A DNA stretch of 64,000 bases from Dichetophora obliterata (taxonomy: Eukaryota; Arthropoda; Insecta; Diptera; Sciomyzidae): assembly GCA_963920525.1 (NCBI GenBank), contig OY986438.1, forward strand, positions 187,408,388-187,472,387, read 5' to 3'. The notes under the pieces were generated by a model. It ran no database searches. It worked only from the letters and a program-made list of their open reading frames with translations, and had not been told where the DNA came from. The first letter of the stretch is position 1; every line of letters starts with the position of its first letter. This document shows, one piece after another, positions 13,601-27,737 of this stretch. The translations under genes and the position numbers were made by a program.

Positions 13601-16600
13601 TTTGGACTAATGCTCATTTTAATGCATGAATCGTCCTTATCTGATATGTAGTTTTTATTTTAGAAAATAAATAAAAAAAATAAAAATTGACAAAAAAGGG
13701 CACATGAAATTAACATGAAATCTAATTTTTAAAATTATTTTAAGGATACAGTCTTGTGGGTAGTAGCTTAAGGAACATTTTGATGCATAAATCGTCCTTT
13801 TATGATGTATGGTTTAGAAGTTATGGCTAAAAAATCAAAAAAATCGCTAAAAACCACGTCAAAAACTATGATTCATGTAAAAAATTTTAACTAAGATTCT
13901 TGAAAAAAAATCAAATTCCAGAAAACTTTTTTCTGAATATGCAGTCTTGTGTATATATGTATAAGAAACAATTTGGTGTATAAATCGTCCTTGTAGGATG
14001 TATGGTTTGGGAGTTATGACGGAAAAAGCACATGTTTTTGGCCAGCTTCCACTCCAAAAAGTGTTCTACAACTCCTAAACTACAAGAGATAGAGCAAACG
14101 GCATTTGGACAAAGGAGTATCCCTTCTTAAGGACGAGGACCTGGTGCTCATTTTAATGCATGAATCGTCCTTATCTGATATGTAGTTTTTATTTTAGAAA
14201 ATAAATAAAAAAAATAAAAATTGACAAAAAAGGGCACATAAATTAACATGAAATCTAATTTTTAAAATTATTTTAAGGATACAGTCTTGTGGGCAGTAGC
14301 TTAAGGAACATTTTGATGCATAAATCGTCCTTTTATGATGTATGGTTTAGAAGTTATGGCTAAAAAATCAAAAAAATCGCAAAAAACCACGTCAAAAACT
14401 ATGATTCATGTAAAAAATTTTAACTAAGATTCTTGAAAAAAAATCAAATTCCAGAAAACTTTTTTCTGAATATGCAGTCTTGTGTATATATGTATTAGAA
14501 ACAATTTGGTGTATAAATCGTCCTTGTAGGATGTATGGTTTGGGAGTTATGACGGAAAAAGCACATGTTTTTGGCCAGCTTCCACTCCAAAAAGTGTTCT
14601 ACAACTCCTAAACTACAAGAGATAGAGCAAACGGCATTTGGACAAAGGAGTATCCCTTCTTAAGGACGAGGACCTGGTGCTCATTTTAATGCATGAATCG
14701 TCCTTATCTGATATGTAGTTTTTATTTTAGAAAACAAATAAAAAAAATAAAAATTGACAAAAAAGGGTACATGAAATTTACATGAAATCTAATTTTTAAA
14801 ATTATTTTAAGGATACAGTCTTGTGGGTAGTAGCTTAAGGAACATTTTGATGCATAAATCGTCCTTTTATGATGTATGGTTTAGAAGTTATGGTTAAAAA
14901 GCAAAAAAAATCGCAAAAAACCACGTCAAAAACTATGATTCATGTAAAAAATTTTAACTAAGATTCTTGAAAAAAATCAAATTCCAGAAAACTTTTTTCT
15001 GAATATGCAGTCTTGTGTATATATGTATTAGAAACAATTTGGTGTATAAATCGTCCTTGTAGGATGTATGGTTTGGGAGTTATGACGGAAAAAGCACATG
15101 TTTTTGGCCAGCTTCCACTCCAAAAAGTGTTCTACAACTCCTAAACTACAAGAGATAGAGCAAACGGCATTTGGACAAAGGAGTATCCCTTCTTAAGGAC
15201 GAGGACCTGGTGCTCATTTTAATGCATGAATCGTCCTTATCTGATATGTAGTTTTTATTTTAGAAAATAAATAAAAAAAAATAAAAATTGACAAAAAAGG
15301 GCACATGAAATTAACATGAAATCTAATTTTTAAAATTATTTTAAGGATACAGTGTTGTGGGCAGTAGCTTAAGGAACATTTTGATGCATAAATCGTCCTT
15401 TTATGATGTATGGTTTAGAAGTTATGGCTAAAAAATCAAAAAAATCGCAAAAAACCACGTCAAAAAGTATGATTCATGTAAAAAATTTTAACTAAGATTC
15501 TTGAAAAAAAAATCAAATTCCAGAAAACTTTTTTCTGAATACGCAGTCTTGTGTATATATGTATTAGAAATAATTTGGTGTATAAATCGTCCTTGTAGGA
15601 TGTATGGTTTGGGAGTTATGACGGAAAAAGCACATGTTTTTGGCCAGCTCCCACTCCAAAAAGTGTTCTACAACTCCTAAACTACAAGAGATAGAGCAAA
15701 CGGCATTTGGACAAAGGAGTATCCCTTCTTAAGGACGAGGACCTGGTGCTCATTTTAATGCATGAATCGTCCTTATCTGATATGTAGTTTTTATTTTAGA
15801 AAATAAATAAAAAAAATAAAAATTGACAAAAAAGGGCACATAAATTAACATGAAATCTAATTTTTAAAATTATTTTAAGGATACAGTCTTATGGGCAGTA
15901 GCTTAAGGAACATTTTGATGCATAAATCGTCCTTTTATGATGTATGGTTTAGAAGTTATGGCTAAAAAATCAAAAAAATCGCAAAAAACCACGTCAAAAA
16001 TGATTCATGTAAAAAATTTTAACTAAGATTCTTGAAAAAAAAATCAAATTCCAGTAAACTTTTTTCTGAATATGCAGTCTTGTGTATATATGTATTAGAA
16101 ACAATTTGGTGTATAAATCGTCCTTGTAGGATGTATGGTTTGGGAGTTATGACGGAAAAAGCACATGTTTTTGGCCAGCTTCCACTCCAAAAAGTGTTCT
16201 ACAACTCCTAAACTACAAGAGATACAGCAAACGGCATTTGGACAAAGGAGTATCCCTTCTTAAGGACGAGGACCTGGTGCTCATTTTAATGCATGAATCG
16301 TCCTTATCTGATATGTAGTTTTTATTTTAGAAAATAAATAAAAAAAATAAAAATTGACAAAAAAGGGCACATGAAATTAACATGAAATATAATTTTTAAA
16401 ATTATTTGCAAATAAATGCTCATTTTAATGCATGAATCGTCCTTATCTGATATGTAGTTTTTATTTTAGAAAATAAATAAAAAAAATCAAAATTGACAAA
16501 AAAGGACACATGAAATCAACATGAAATCTAATTTTTAAAATTATTTTAAGGATACAGTCTTGTGGGCAGTAGCTTAAGGAACATTTTGATGCATAAATCG

Positions 16601-19600
16601 TCCTTTTATGATGTATGGTTTAGAAGTTATGGCTAAAAAATCAAAAAAATCGCAAAAAACCACGTCAAAAACTATGATTCATGTAAAAAATTTTAGCTAA
16701 GATTCTTGAAAAAAAAATCAAATTCCAGAAAACTTTTTTCTGAATACGCAGTCTTGTGTATATATGTATTGGAAATAATTTGGTGTATAAATCGTCCTTG
16801 TAGGATGTATGGTTTGGGAGTTATGACGGAAAAAGCACATGTTTTTGGCCAGCTCCCACTCCAAAAAGTGTTCTACAACTCCTAAACTACAAGAGATAGA
16901 GCAAACGGCATTTGGACAAAGGAGTATCCCTTCTTAAGGACGAGGACCTGGTGCTCATTTTAATGCATGAATCGTCCTTATCTGATATGTAGTTTTTATT
17001 TTAGAAAATAAATAAAAAAAATAAAAATTGACAAAAAAGGGCACATAAATTAACATGAAATCTAATTTTTAAAATTATTTTAAGGATACAGTCTTGTGGG
17101 CAGTAGCTTAAGGAACATTTTGATGCATAAATCGTCCTTTTATGATGTATGGTTTAGAAGTTATGGCTAAAAAATCAAAAAAATCGCAAAAAACCACGTC
17201 AAAAATGATTCATGTAAAAAATTTTAACTAAGATTCTTGAAAAAAAAATCAAATTCCAGTAAACTTTTTTCTGAATATGCAGTCTTGTGTATATATGTAT
17301 TAGAAACAATTTGGTGTATAAATCGTCCTTGTAGGATGTATGGTTTGGGAGTTATGACGGAAAAAGCACATGTTTTTGGCCAGCTTCCACTCCAAAAAGT
17401 GTTCTACAACTCCTAAACTACAAGAGATAGAGCAAACGGCATTTGGACAAAGGAGTATCCCTTCTTAAGGACGAGGACCTGGTGCTCATTTTAATGCATG
17501 AATCGTCCTTATCTGATATGTAGTTTTTATTTTAGAAAATAAATAAAAAAAATAAAAATTGACAAAAAAGGGCACATGAAATTAACATGAAATATAATTT
17601 TTAAAATTATTTGCAAATGCTCATTTTAATGCATGAATCGTCCTTATCTGATATGTAGTTTTTATTTTAGAAAATAAATAAAAAAAATCAAAATTGACAA
17701 AAAAGGACACATGAAATCAACATGAAATCTAATTTTTAAAATTATTTTAAGGATACAGTCTTGTGGGCAGTAGCTTAAGGAACATTTTGATGCATAAATC
17801 GTCCTTTTATGATGTATGGTTTAGAAGTTATGGCTAAAAAATCAAAAAAATCGCAAAAAACCACGTCAAAAACTATGATTCATGTAAAAAATTTTAACTA
17901 AGATTCTTGAAAAAAAATCAAATTCCAGAAAACTTTTTTCTGAATATGCAGTCTTGTGTATATATGTATTAGAAACAATTTGGTGTATAAATCGTCCTTG
18001 TAGGATGTACAGTTTGGGAGTTATGACGGAAAAAGCACATGTTTTTGGCGAGCTACCACTCCAAAAAGTGTTCTACAACTCCTAAACTACAAGAGATAGA
18101 GCAAACGGCATTTGGACAAAGGAGTATCCCTTCTTAAGGACGAGGACCTGGTGCTCATTTTAATGCATGAATCGTCCTTATCTGATATGTAGTTTTTATT
18201 TTAGAAAATAAATAAAAAAAATAAAAATTGACAAAAAAGGGCACATGAAATTAACATGAAATCTAATTTTTAAAATTATTTTAAGGATACAGTCTTGTGG
18301 GCAGTAGCTTAAGGAACATTTTGATGCATAAATCGTTCTTTTATGATGTATGGTTTAGAAGTTATGGCTAAAAAATTAAAAAATCCCCAAAAAACCACGT
18401 CAAAAATGATTCATGTAAAAAATTTTAACTAAGATTCTTGAAAAAAAAAATCAAATTCCAGTAAACTTTTTTCTGAATATGCAGTCTTGTGTATATATGT
18501 ATTAGAAACAATTTGGTGTATAAATCGTCCTTGTAGGATGTATGGTTTGGGAGTTATGACGGAAAAAGCACATGTTTTTGGCCAGCTTCCACTCCAAAAA
18601 GTGTTCTACAACTCCTAAACTACAAGAGATAGAGCAAACGGCATTTGGACAAAGGAGTATCCCTTCTTAAGGACGAGGACCTGGTGCTCATTTTAATGCA
18701 TGAATCGTCCTTATCTGATATGTAGTTTTTATTTTAGAAAATAAATAAAAAAAATAAAAATTGACAAAAAAGGGCACATGAAATTAACATGAAATCTAAT
18801 TTTTAAAATTATTTTAAGGATACAGTGTTGTGGGCAGTAGCTTAAGGAACATTTTGATGCATAAATCGTCCTTTTATGATGTATGGTTTAGAAGTTATGG
18901 CTAAAAAATCAAAAAAATCGCAAAAAACCACGTCAAAAACTATGATTCATGTAAAAAATTTTAAATAAGATTCTTGAAAAAAAATCAAATTCCAGAAAAC
19001 TTTTTTCTGAATATGCAGTCTTGTGTATATATGTATTAGAAACAATTTGGTGTATAAATCGTCCTTGTAGGATGTACAGTTTGGGAGTTATGACGGAAAA
19101 AGCACATGTTTTTGGCGAGCTACCACTCCAAAAAGTGTTCTACAACTCCTAAACTACAAGAGATAGAGCAAACGGCATTTGGACAAAGGAGTATCCCTTC
19201 TTAAGGACGAGGACCTGGTGCTCATTTTAATGCATGAATCGTCCTTATCTGATATGTAGTTTTTATTTTAGAAAATAAATAAAAAAAATAAAAATTGACA
19301 AAAAAGGGCACATGAAATTAACATGAAATCTAATTTTTAAAATTATTTTAAGGATACAGTCTTGTGGGCAGTAGCTTAAGGAACATTTTGATGCATAAAT
19401 CGTTCTTTTATGATGTATGGTTTAGAAGTTATGGCTAAAAAATAAAAAAAATCGCAAAAAACCACGTCAAAAATGATTCATGTAAAAAATTTTAACTAAG
19501 ATTCTTGAAAAAAAAATCAAATTCCAGTAAACTTTTTTCTGAATATGCAGTCTTGTGTATATATGTATTAGAAACAATTTGGTGTATAAATCGTCCTTGT

Positions 19601-21559
19601 AGGATGTATGGTTTGGGAGTTATGACGGAAAAAGCACATGTTTTTGGCCAGCTTCCACTCCAAAAAGTGTTCTACAACTCCTAAACTACAAGAGATAGAG
19701 CAAACGGCATTTGGACAAAGGAGTATCCCTTCTTAAGGACGAGGACCTGGTGCTCATTTTAATGCATGAATCGTCCTTATCTGATATGTAGTTTTTATTT
19801 TAGAAAATAAATAAAAAAAATAAAAATTGACAAAAAAGGGCACATGAAATTAACATGAAATCTAATTTTTAAAATTATTTTAAGGATACAGTGTTGTGGG
19901 CAGTAGCTTAAGGAACATTTTGATGCATAAATCGTCCTTTTATGATGTATGGTTTAGAAGTTATGGCTAAAAAATCAAAAAAATCGCAAAAAACCACGTC
20001 AAAAACTATGATTCATGTAAAAAATTTTAACTAAGATTCTTGAAAAAAAATCAAATTCCAGAAAACTTTTTTCTGAATATGCAGTCTTGTGTATATATGT
20101 ATTAGAAACAATTTGGTGTATAAATCGTCCCTGTAGGATGTATGGTTTGGGAGTTATGACGGAAAAAGCACATGTTTTTGGCCAGCTTCCACTCCAAAAA
20201 GTGTTCTACAACTCCTAAACTACAATGAATAGAGCAAACGGCATTTGGACAAATGCTCATTTTAATGCATGAATCGTCCTTATCTGATATGTAGTTTTTA
20301 TTTTAGAAAATAAATAAAAAAAATCAAAATTGACAAAAAAGGACACATGAAATCAACATGAAATCTAATTTTTACAATTATTTTAAGGATACAGTCTTGT
20401 TGGCAGTAGCTTAAGGAACATTTTGATGCATAAATCGTCCTTTTATGATGTATGGTTTAGAAGTTATGGCTAAAAAATCAAAAAAATCGCAAAAAACCAC
20501 GTCAAAAACTATGATTCATGTAAAAAATTTTAACTAAGATTCTTGAAAAAAAATCAAATTCCAGAAAACTTTTTTCTGAATATGCAGTCTTCTGTATATA
20601 TGTATTAGAAACAATTTGGTGTATAAATCGTCCTTGTAGGATGTATGGTTTGGGAGTTATGACGGAAAAAGCACATGTTTTTGGCCAGCTTCCACTCCAA
20701 AAAGTGTTCTACAACTCCTAAACTACAAGAGATAGAGCAAACGGCATTTGGACAAATGCTCATTTTAATGCATGAATCGTCCTTATCTGATATGTAGTTT
20801 TTATTTTAGAAAATAAATAAAAAAAATCAAAATTGACAAAAAAGGACACATGAAATCAACATGAAATCTAATTTTTAAAATTATTTTAAGGATACAGTCT
20901 TGTGGGCAGTAGCTTAAGGAACATTTTGATGCATAAATCGTTCTTTTATGATGTATGGTTTAGAAGTTATGGCTAAAAAATCAAAAAAATCGCAAAAAAC
21001 CACGTCAAAAATGATTCATGTAAAAAATTTTAACTAAGATTCTTGAAAAAAAAATCAAATTCCAGTAAACTTTTTTCTGAATATGCAGTCTTGTGTATAT
21101 ATGTATTAGAAACAATTTGGTGTATAAATCGTCCTTGTAGGATGTATGGTTTGGGAGTTATGACGGAAAAAGCACATGTTTTTGGCCAGCTTCCACTCCA
21201 AAAAGTGTTCTACAACTCCTAAACTACAAGAGATAGAGCAAACGGCATTTGGACAAAGGAGTATCCCTTCTTAAGGACGAGGACCTGGTGCTCATTTTAA
21301 TGCATGAATCGTCCTTATCTGATATGTAGTTTTTATTTTAGAAAATAAATAAAAAAAATAAAAATTGACAAAAAAGGGCACATGAAATTAACATGAAATC
21401 TAATTTTTAAAATTATTTTAAGGATACAGTGTTGTGGGCAGTAGCTTAAGGAACATTTTGATGCATAAATCGTCCTTTTATGATGTATGGTTTAGAAGTT
21501 ATGGCTAAAAAATCAAAAAAATCGCAAAAAACCACGTCAAAAACTATGATTCATGTAAA

Positions 21560-24400
21560 AAATTTTAACTAAGATTCTTGAAAAAAAATCAAATTCCAGA
21601 AAACTTTTTTCTGAATATGCAGTCTTCTGTATATATGTATTAGAAACAATTTGGTGTATAAATCGTCCTTGTAGGATGTATGGTTTGGGAGTTATGACGG
21701 AAAAAGCACATGTTTTTGGCCAGCTTCCACTCCAAAAAGTGTTCTACAACTCCTAAACTACAAGAGATAGAGCAAACGGCATTTGGACAAATGCTCATTT
21801 TAATGCATGAATCGTCCTTATCTGATATGTAGTTTTTATTTTAGAAAATAAATAAAAAAAATCAAAATTGACAAAAAAGGACACATGAAATCAACATGAA
21901 ATCTAATTTTTAAAATTATTTTAAGGATACAGTCTTGTGGGCAGTAGCTTAAGGAACATTTTGATGCATAAATCGTTCTTTTATGATGTATGGTTTAGAA
22001 GTTATGGCTAAAAAATTAAAAAATCCCCAAAAAACCACGTCAAAAATGATTCATGTAAAAAATTTTAACTAAGATTCTTGAAAAAAAATCAAATTCCAGA
22101 AAACTTTTTTCTGAATATGCAGTCTTGTGTATATATGTATTAGAAACAATTTGGTGTATAAATCGTCATTGTAGGATGTATGGTTTGGGAGTTATGACGG
22201 AAAAAGCACATGTTTTTGGCCAGCTTCCACTCCAAAAAGTGTTCTACAACTCCTAAACTACAAGAGATAGAGCAAACGGCATTTGGACAAAGGAGTATCC
22301 CTTCTTAAGGACGAGGACCTGGTGCTCATTTTAATGCATGAATCGTCCTTATCTGATATGTAGTTTTTATTTTAGAAAATAAATAAAAAAAATAAAAATT
22401 GACAAAAAAGGGCACATGAAATTAACATGAAATCTAATTTTTAAAATTATTTGCAAATGCTCATTTTAATGCATGAATCGTCCTTATCTGATATGTAGTT
22501 TTTATTTTAGAAAATAAATAAAAAAAATCAAAATTGACAAAAAAGGACACATGAAATCAACATGAAATCTAATTTTTAAAATTATTTTAAGGATACAGTC
22601 TTGTGGGCAGTAGCTTAAGGAACATTTTGATGCATAAATCGTCCTTTTATGATGTATGGTTTAGAAGTTATGGCTAAAAAATCAAAAAAATCGCAAAAAA
22701 CCACGTCAAAAACTATGATTCATGTAAAAAATTTTAACTAAGATTCTTGAAAAAAAATCAAATTCCAGAAAACTTTTTTCTGAATATGCAGTCTTGTGTA
22801 TATATGTATTAGAAACAATTTGGTGTATAAATCGTCCTTGTAGGATGTACAGTTTGGGAGTTATGACGGAAAAAGCACATGTTTTTGGCGAGCTACCACT
22901 CCAAAAAGTGTTCTACAACTCCTAAACTACAAGAGATAGAGCAAACGGCATTTGGACAAAGGAGTATCCCTTCTTAAGGACGAGGACCTGGTGCTCATTT
23001 TAATGCATGAATCGTCCTTATCTGATATGTAGTTTTTATTTTAGAAAATAAATAAAAAAAATAAAAATTGACAAAAAAGGGCACATGAAATTAACATGAA
23101 ATCTAATTTTTAAAATTATTTTAAGGATACAGTCTTGTGGGCAGTAGCTTAAGGAACATTTTGATGCATAAATCGTTCATTTATGATGTATGGTTTAGAA
23201 GTTATGGCTAAAAAATTAAAAAATCCCCAAAAAACCACGTCAAAAATGATTCATGTAAAAAATTTTAACTAAGATTCTTGAAAAAAAAAAAATCAAATTC
23301 CAGTAAACTTTTTTCTGAATATGCAGTCTTGTGTATATATGTATTAGAAACAATTTGGTGTATAAATCGTCCTTGTAGGATGTATGGTTTGGGAGTTATG
23401 ACGGAAAAAGCACATGTTTTTGGCCAGCTTCCACTCCAAAAAGTGTTCTACAACTCCTAAACTACAAGAGATAGAGCAAACGGAATTTGGACAAAGGAGT
23501 ATCCCTTCTTAAGGACGAGGACCTGGTGCTCATTTTAATGCATGAATCGTCCTTATCTGATATGTAGTTTTTATTTTAGAAAATAAATAAAAAAAATAAA
23601 AATTGACAAAAAAGGGCACATGAAATTAACATGAAATCTAATTTTTAAAATTATTTTAAGGATACAGTGTTGTGGGCAGTAGCTTAAGGAACATTTTGAT
23701 GCATAAATCGTCCTTTTATGATGTATGGTTTAGAAGTTATGGCTAAAAAATCAAAAAAATCGCAAAAAACCACGTCAAAAACTATGATTCATGTAAAAAA
23801 TTTTAAATAAGATTCTTGAAAAAAAATCAAATTCCAGAAAACTTTTTTCTGAATATGCAGTCTTGTGTATATATGTATTAGAAACAATTTGGTGTATAAA
23901 TCGTCCTTGTAGGATGTATGGTTTGGGAGTTATGACGGAAAAAGCACATGTTTTTGGCCAGCTTCCACTCCAAAAAGTGTTCTACAACTCCTAAACTACA
24001 AGAGATACAGCAAACGGCATTTGGACAAAGGAGTATCCCTTCTTAAGGACGAGGACCTGGTGCTCATTTTAATGCATGAATCGTCCTTATCTGATATGTA
24101 GTTTTTATTTTAGAAAATAAATAAAAAAAATAAAAATTGACAAAAAAGGGCACATGAAATTAACATGAAATCTAATTTTTAAAATTATTTTAAGGATACA
24201 GTCTTGTGGACAGTAGCTTAAGGAACATTTTGATGCATAAATCGTTCTTTTATGATGTATGGTTTAGAAGTTATGGCTAAAAAATCAAAAAAATCGCAAA
24301 AAACCACGTCAAAAATGATTCATGTAAAAAATTTTAACTAAGATTCTTGAAAAAAAAATCAAATTCCAGTAAACTTTTTTCTGAATATGCAGTCTTGTGT
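21560..24400 (+). repeat. ~2.85-kb satellite module repeated at about 30.1-32.95 kb
   Basis: Diagnostic variants in this block reappear about 8551 bp downstream: 'aatcgtcattgtagg' (22161 and 30712), the 'aaatcccc' variant (about 22018 and 30570, also 23217 and 31772), an unusually long A run before 'tcaaattcc' (23280 and 31831), and 'gtggacagtag' (about 24207 and 32758). Similarity of variant pattern is lost on both sides, so this is a discrete duplicated module. Other modules carrying 'ctacaatgaatagagc' (about 20222, 25064, 29807, 33082) have different spacings, so the region is a mosaic. Confidence 0.75.
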
Positions 24401-27332
24401 ATATATGTATTAGAAACAATTTGGTGTATAAATCGTCCTTGTAGGATGTATGGTTTGGGAGTTATGACGGAAAAAGCACATGTTTTTGGCCAGCTTCCAC
24501 TCCAAAAAGTGTTCTACAACTCCTAAACTACAAGAGATAGAGCAAACGGCATTTGGACAAAGGAGTATCCCTTCTTAAGGACGAGGACCTGGTGCTCATT
24601 TTAATGCATGAATCGTCCTTATCTGATATGTAGTTTTTATTTTAGAAAATAAATAAAAAAAATCAAAATTGACAAAAAAGGGCACATGAAATTAACATGA
24701 AATCTAATTTTTAAAATTATTTTAAGGATACAGTGTTGTGGGCAGTAGCTTAAGGAACATTTTGATGCATAAATCGTCCTTTTATGATGTATGGTTTAGA
24801 AGTTATGGCTAAAAAATCAAAAAAATCGCAAAAAACCACGTCAAAAACTATGATTCATGTAAAAAATTTTAACTAAGATTCTTGAAAAAAAATCAAATTC
24901 CAGAAAACTTTTTTCTGAATATGCAGTCTTGTGTATATATGTATTAGAAACAATTTGGTGTATAAATCGTCCCTGTAGGATGTATGGTTTGGGAGTTATG
25001 ACGGAAAAAGCACATGTTTTTGGCCAGCTTCCACTCCAAAAAGTGTTCTACAACTCCTAAACTACAATGAATAGAGCAAACGGCATTTGGACAAATGCTC
25101 ATTTTAATGCATGAATCGTCCTTATCTGATATGTAGTTTTTATTTTAGAAAATAAATAAAAAAAATCAAAATTGACAAAAAAGGACACATGAAATCAACA
25201 TGAAATCTAATTTTTACAATTATTTTAAGGATACAGTCTTGTTGGCAGTAGCTTAAGGAACATTTTGATGCATAAATCGTCCTTTTATGATGTATGGTTT
25301 AGAAGTTATGGCTAAAAAATCAAAAAAATCGCAAAAAACCACGTCAAAAACTATGATTCATGTACAAAATTTTAACTAAGATTCTTGAAAAAAAATCAAA
25401 TTCCAGAAAACTTTTTTCTGAATATGCAGTCTTCTGTATATATGTATTAGAAACAATTTGGTGTATAAATCGTCCTTGTAGGATGTATGGTTTGGGAGTT
25501 ATGACGGAAAAAGCACATGTTTTTGGCCAGCTTCCACTCCAAAAAGTGTTCTACAACTCCTAAACTACAAGAGATAGAGCAAACGGCATTTGGACAAAGG
25601 AGTATCCCTTCTTAAGGACGAGGACCTGGTGCTCATTTTAATGCATGAATCGTCCTTATCTGATATGTAGTTTTTATTTTAGAAAATAAATAAAAAAAAT
25701 AAAAATTGACAAAAAAGGGCACATGAAATTAACATGAAATCTAATTTTTAAAATTATTTTAAGGATACAGTGTTGTGGGCAGTAGCTTAAGGAACATTTT
25801 GATGCATAAATCGTCCTTTTATGATGTATGGTTTAGAAGTTATGGCTAAAAAATCAAAAAAATCGCAAAAAACCACGTCAAAAATGATTCATGTAAAAAA
25901 TTTTAAGTAAGATTCTTGAAAAAAAAATCAAATTCCAGTAAACTTTTTTCTGAATATGCAGTCTTGTGTATATATGTATTAGAAACAATTTGGTGTATAA
26001 ATCGTCCTTGTAGGATGTATGGTTTGGGAGTTATGACGGAAAAAGCACATGTTTTTGGCCAGCTTCCACTCCAAAAAGTGTTCTACAACTCCTAAACTAC
26101 AAGAGATACAGCAAACGGCATTTGGACAAAGGAGTATCCCTTCTTAAGGACGAGGACCTGGTGCTCATTTTAATGCATGAATCGTCCTTATCTGATATGT
26201 AGTTTTTATTTTAGAAAATAAATAAAAAAAATAAAAATTGACAAAAAAGGGCACATGAAATTAACATGAAATATAATTTTTAAAATTATTTGCAAATGCT
26301 CATTTTAATGCATGAATCGTCCTTATCTGATATGTAGTTTTTATTTTAGAAAATAAATAAAAAAAATCAAAATTGACAAAAAAGGACACATGAAATCAAC
26401 ATGAAATCTAATTTTTAAAATTATTTTAAGGATACAGTCTTGTGGGCAGTAGCTTAAGGAACATTTTGATGCATAAATCGTCCTTTTATGATGTATGGTT
26501 TAGAAGTTATGGCTAAAAAATCAAAAAAATCGCAAAAAACCACGTCAAAAACTATGATTCATGTAAAAAATTTTAGCTAAGATTCTTGAAAAAAAAAATC
26601 AAATTCCAGAAAACTTTTTTCTGAATACGCAGTCTTGTGTATATATGTATTAGAAATAATTTGGTGTATAAATCGTCCTTGTAGGATGTATGGTTTGGGA
26701 GTTATGACGGAAAAAGCACATGTTTTTGGCCAGCTCCCACTCCAAAAAGTGTTCTACAACTCCTAAACTACAAGAGATAGAGCAAACGGCATTTGGACAA
26801 AGGAGTATCCCTTCTTAAGGACGAGGACCTGGTGCTCATTTTAATGCATGAATCGTCCTTATCTGATATGTAGTTTTTATTTTAGAAAATAAATAAAAAA
26901 AATAAAAATTGACAAAAAAGGGCACATAAATTAACATGAAATCTAATTTTTAAAATTATTTTAAGGATACAGTCTTGTGGGCAGTAGCTTAAGGAACATT
27001 TTGATGCATAAATCGTCCTTTTATGATGTATGGTTTAGAAGTTATGGCTAAAAAATCAAAAAAATCGCAAAAAACCACGTCAAAAATGATTCATGTAAAA
27101 AATTTTAACTAAGATTCTTGAAAAAAAAATCAAATTCCAGTAAACTTTTTTCTGAATATGCAGTCTTGTGTATATATGTATTAGAAACAATTTGGTGTAT
27201 AAATCGTCCTTGTAGGATGTATGGTTTGGGAGTTATGACGGAAAAAGCACATGTTTTTGGCCAGCTTCCACTCCAAAAAGTGTTCTACAACTCCTAAACT
27301 ACAAGAGATAGAGCAAACGGCATTTGGACTAA

Positions 27333-27737
27333 TGCTCATTTTAATGCATGAATCGTCCTTATCTGATATGTAGTTTTTATTTTAGAAAATAAATAAAAAA
27401 AATAAAAATTGACAAAAAAGGGCACATGAAATTAACATGAAATCTAATTTTTAAAATTATTTGCAAATGCTCATTTTAATGCATGAATCGTCCTTATCTG
27501 ATATGTAGTTTTTATTTTAGAAAATAAATAAAAAAAATCAAAATTGACAAAAAAGGACACATGAAATCAACATGAAATCTAATTTTTAAAATTATTTGCA
27601 AATGCTCATTTTAATGCATGAATCGTCCTTATCTGATATGTAGTTTTTATTTTAGAAAATAAATAAAAAAAATAAAAATTGACAAAAAAGGGCACATGAA
27701 ATTAACATGAAATCTAATTTTTAAAATTATTTGCAAA
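27333..27737 (+). repeat. Three consecutive 135-bp truncated satellite units
   Basis: 'tgctcattttaatgc' occurs at 27333, 27468, 27603 and 27738, exactly 135 bp apart. Each unit runs through the first subunit to 'aaaattattt' and then jumps through 'gcaaa' back to the start of the next first subunit, skipping the second and third subunits. The same shortcut junction occurs singly near 16407, 17608, 22450, 26289 and 31003. A subunit-sized repeat is therefore amplifying inside the longer-monomer array. Confidence 0.9.

Noticed and set aside
23278..23460. 60-codon frame, and a related 67-codon frame at 25360-25563
   Set aside because: Satellite by-products whose opening depends on A-run length or a single base change in individual monomers.
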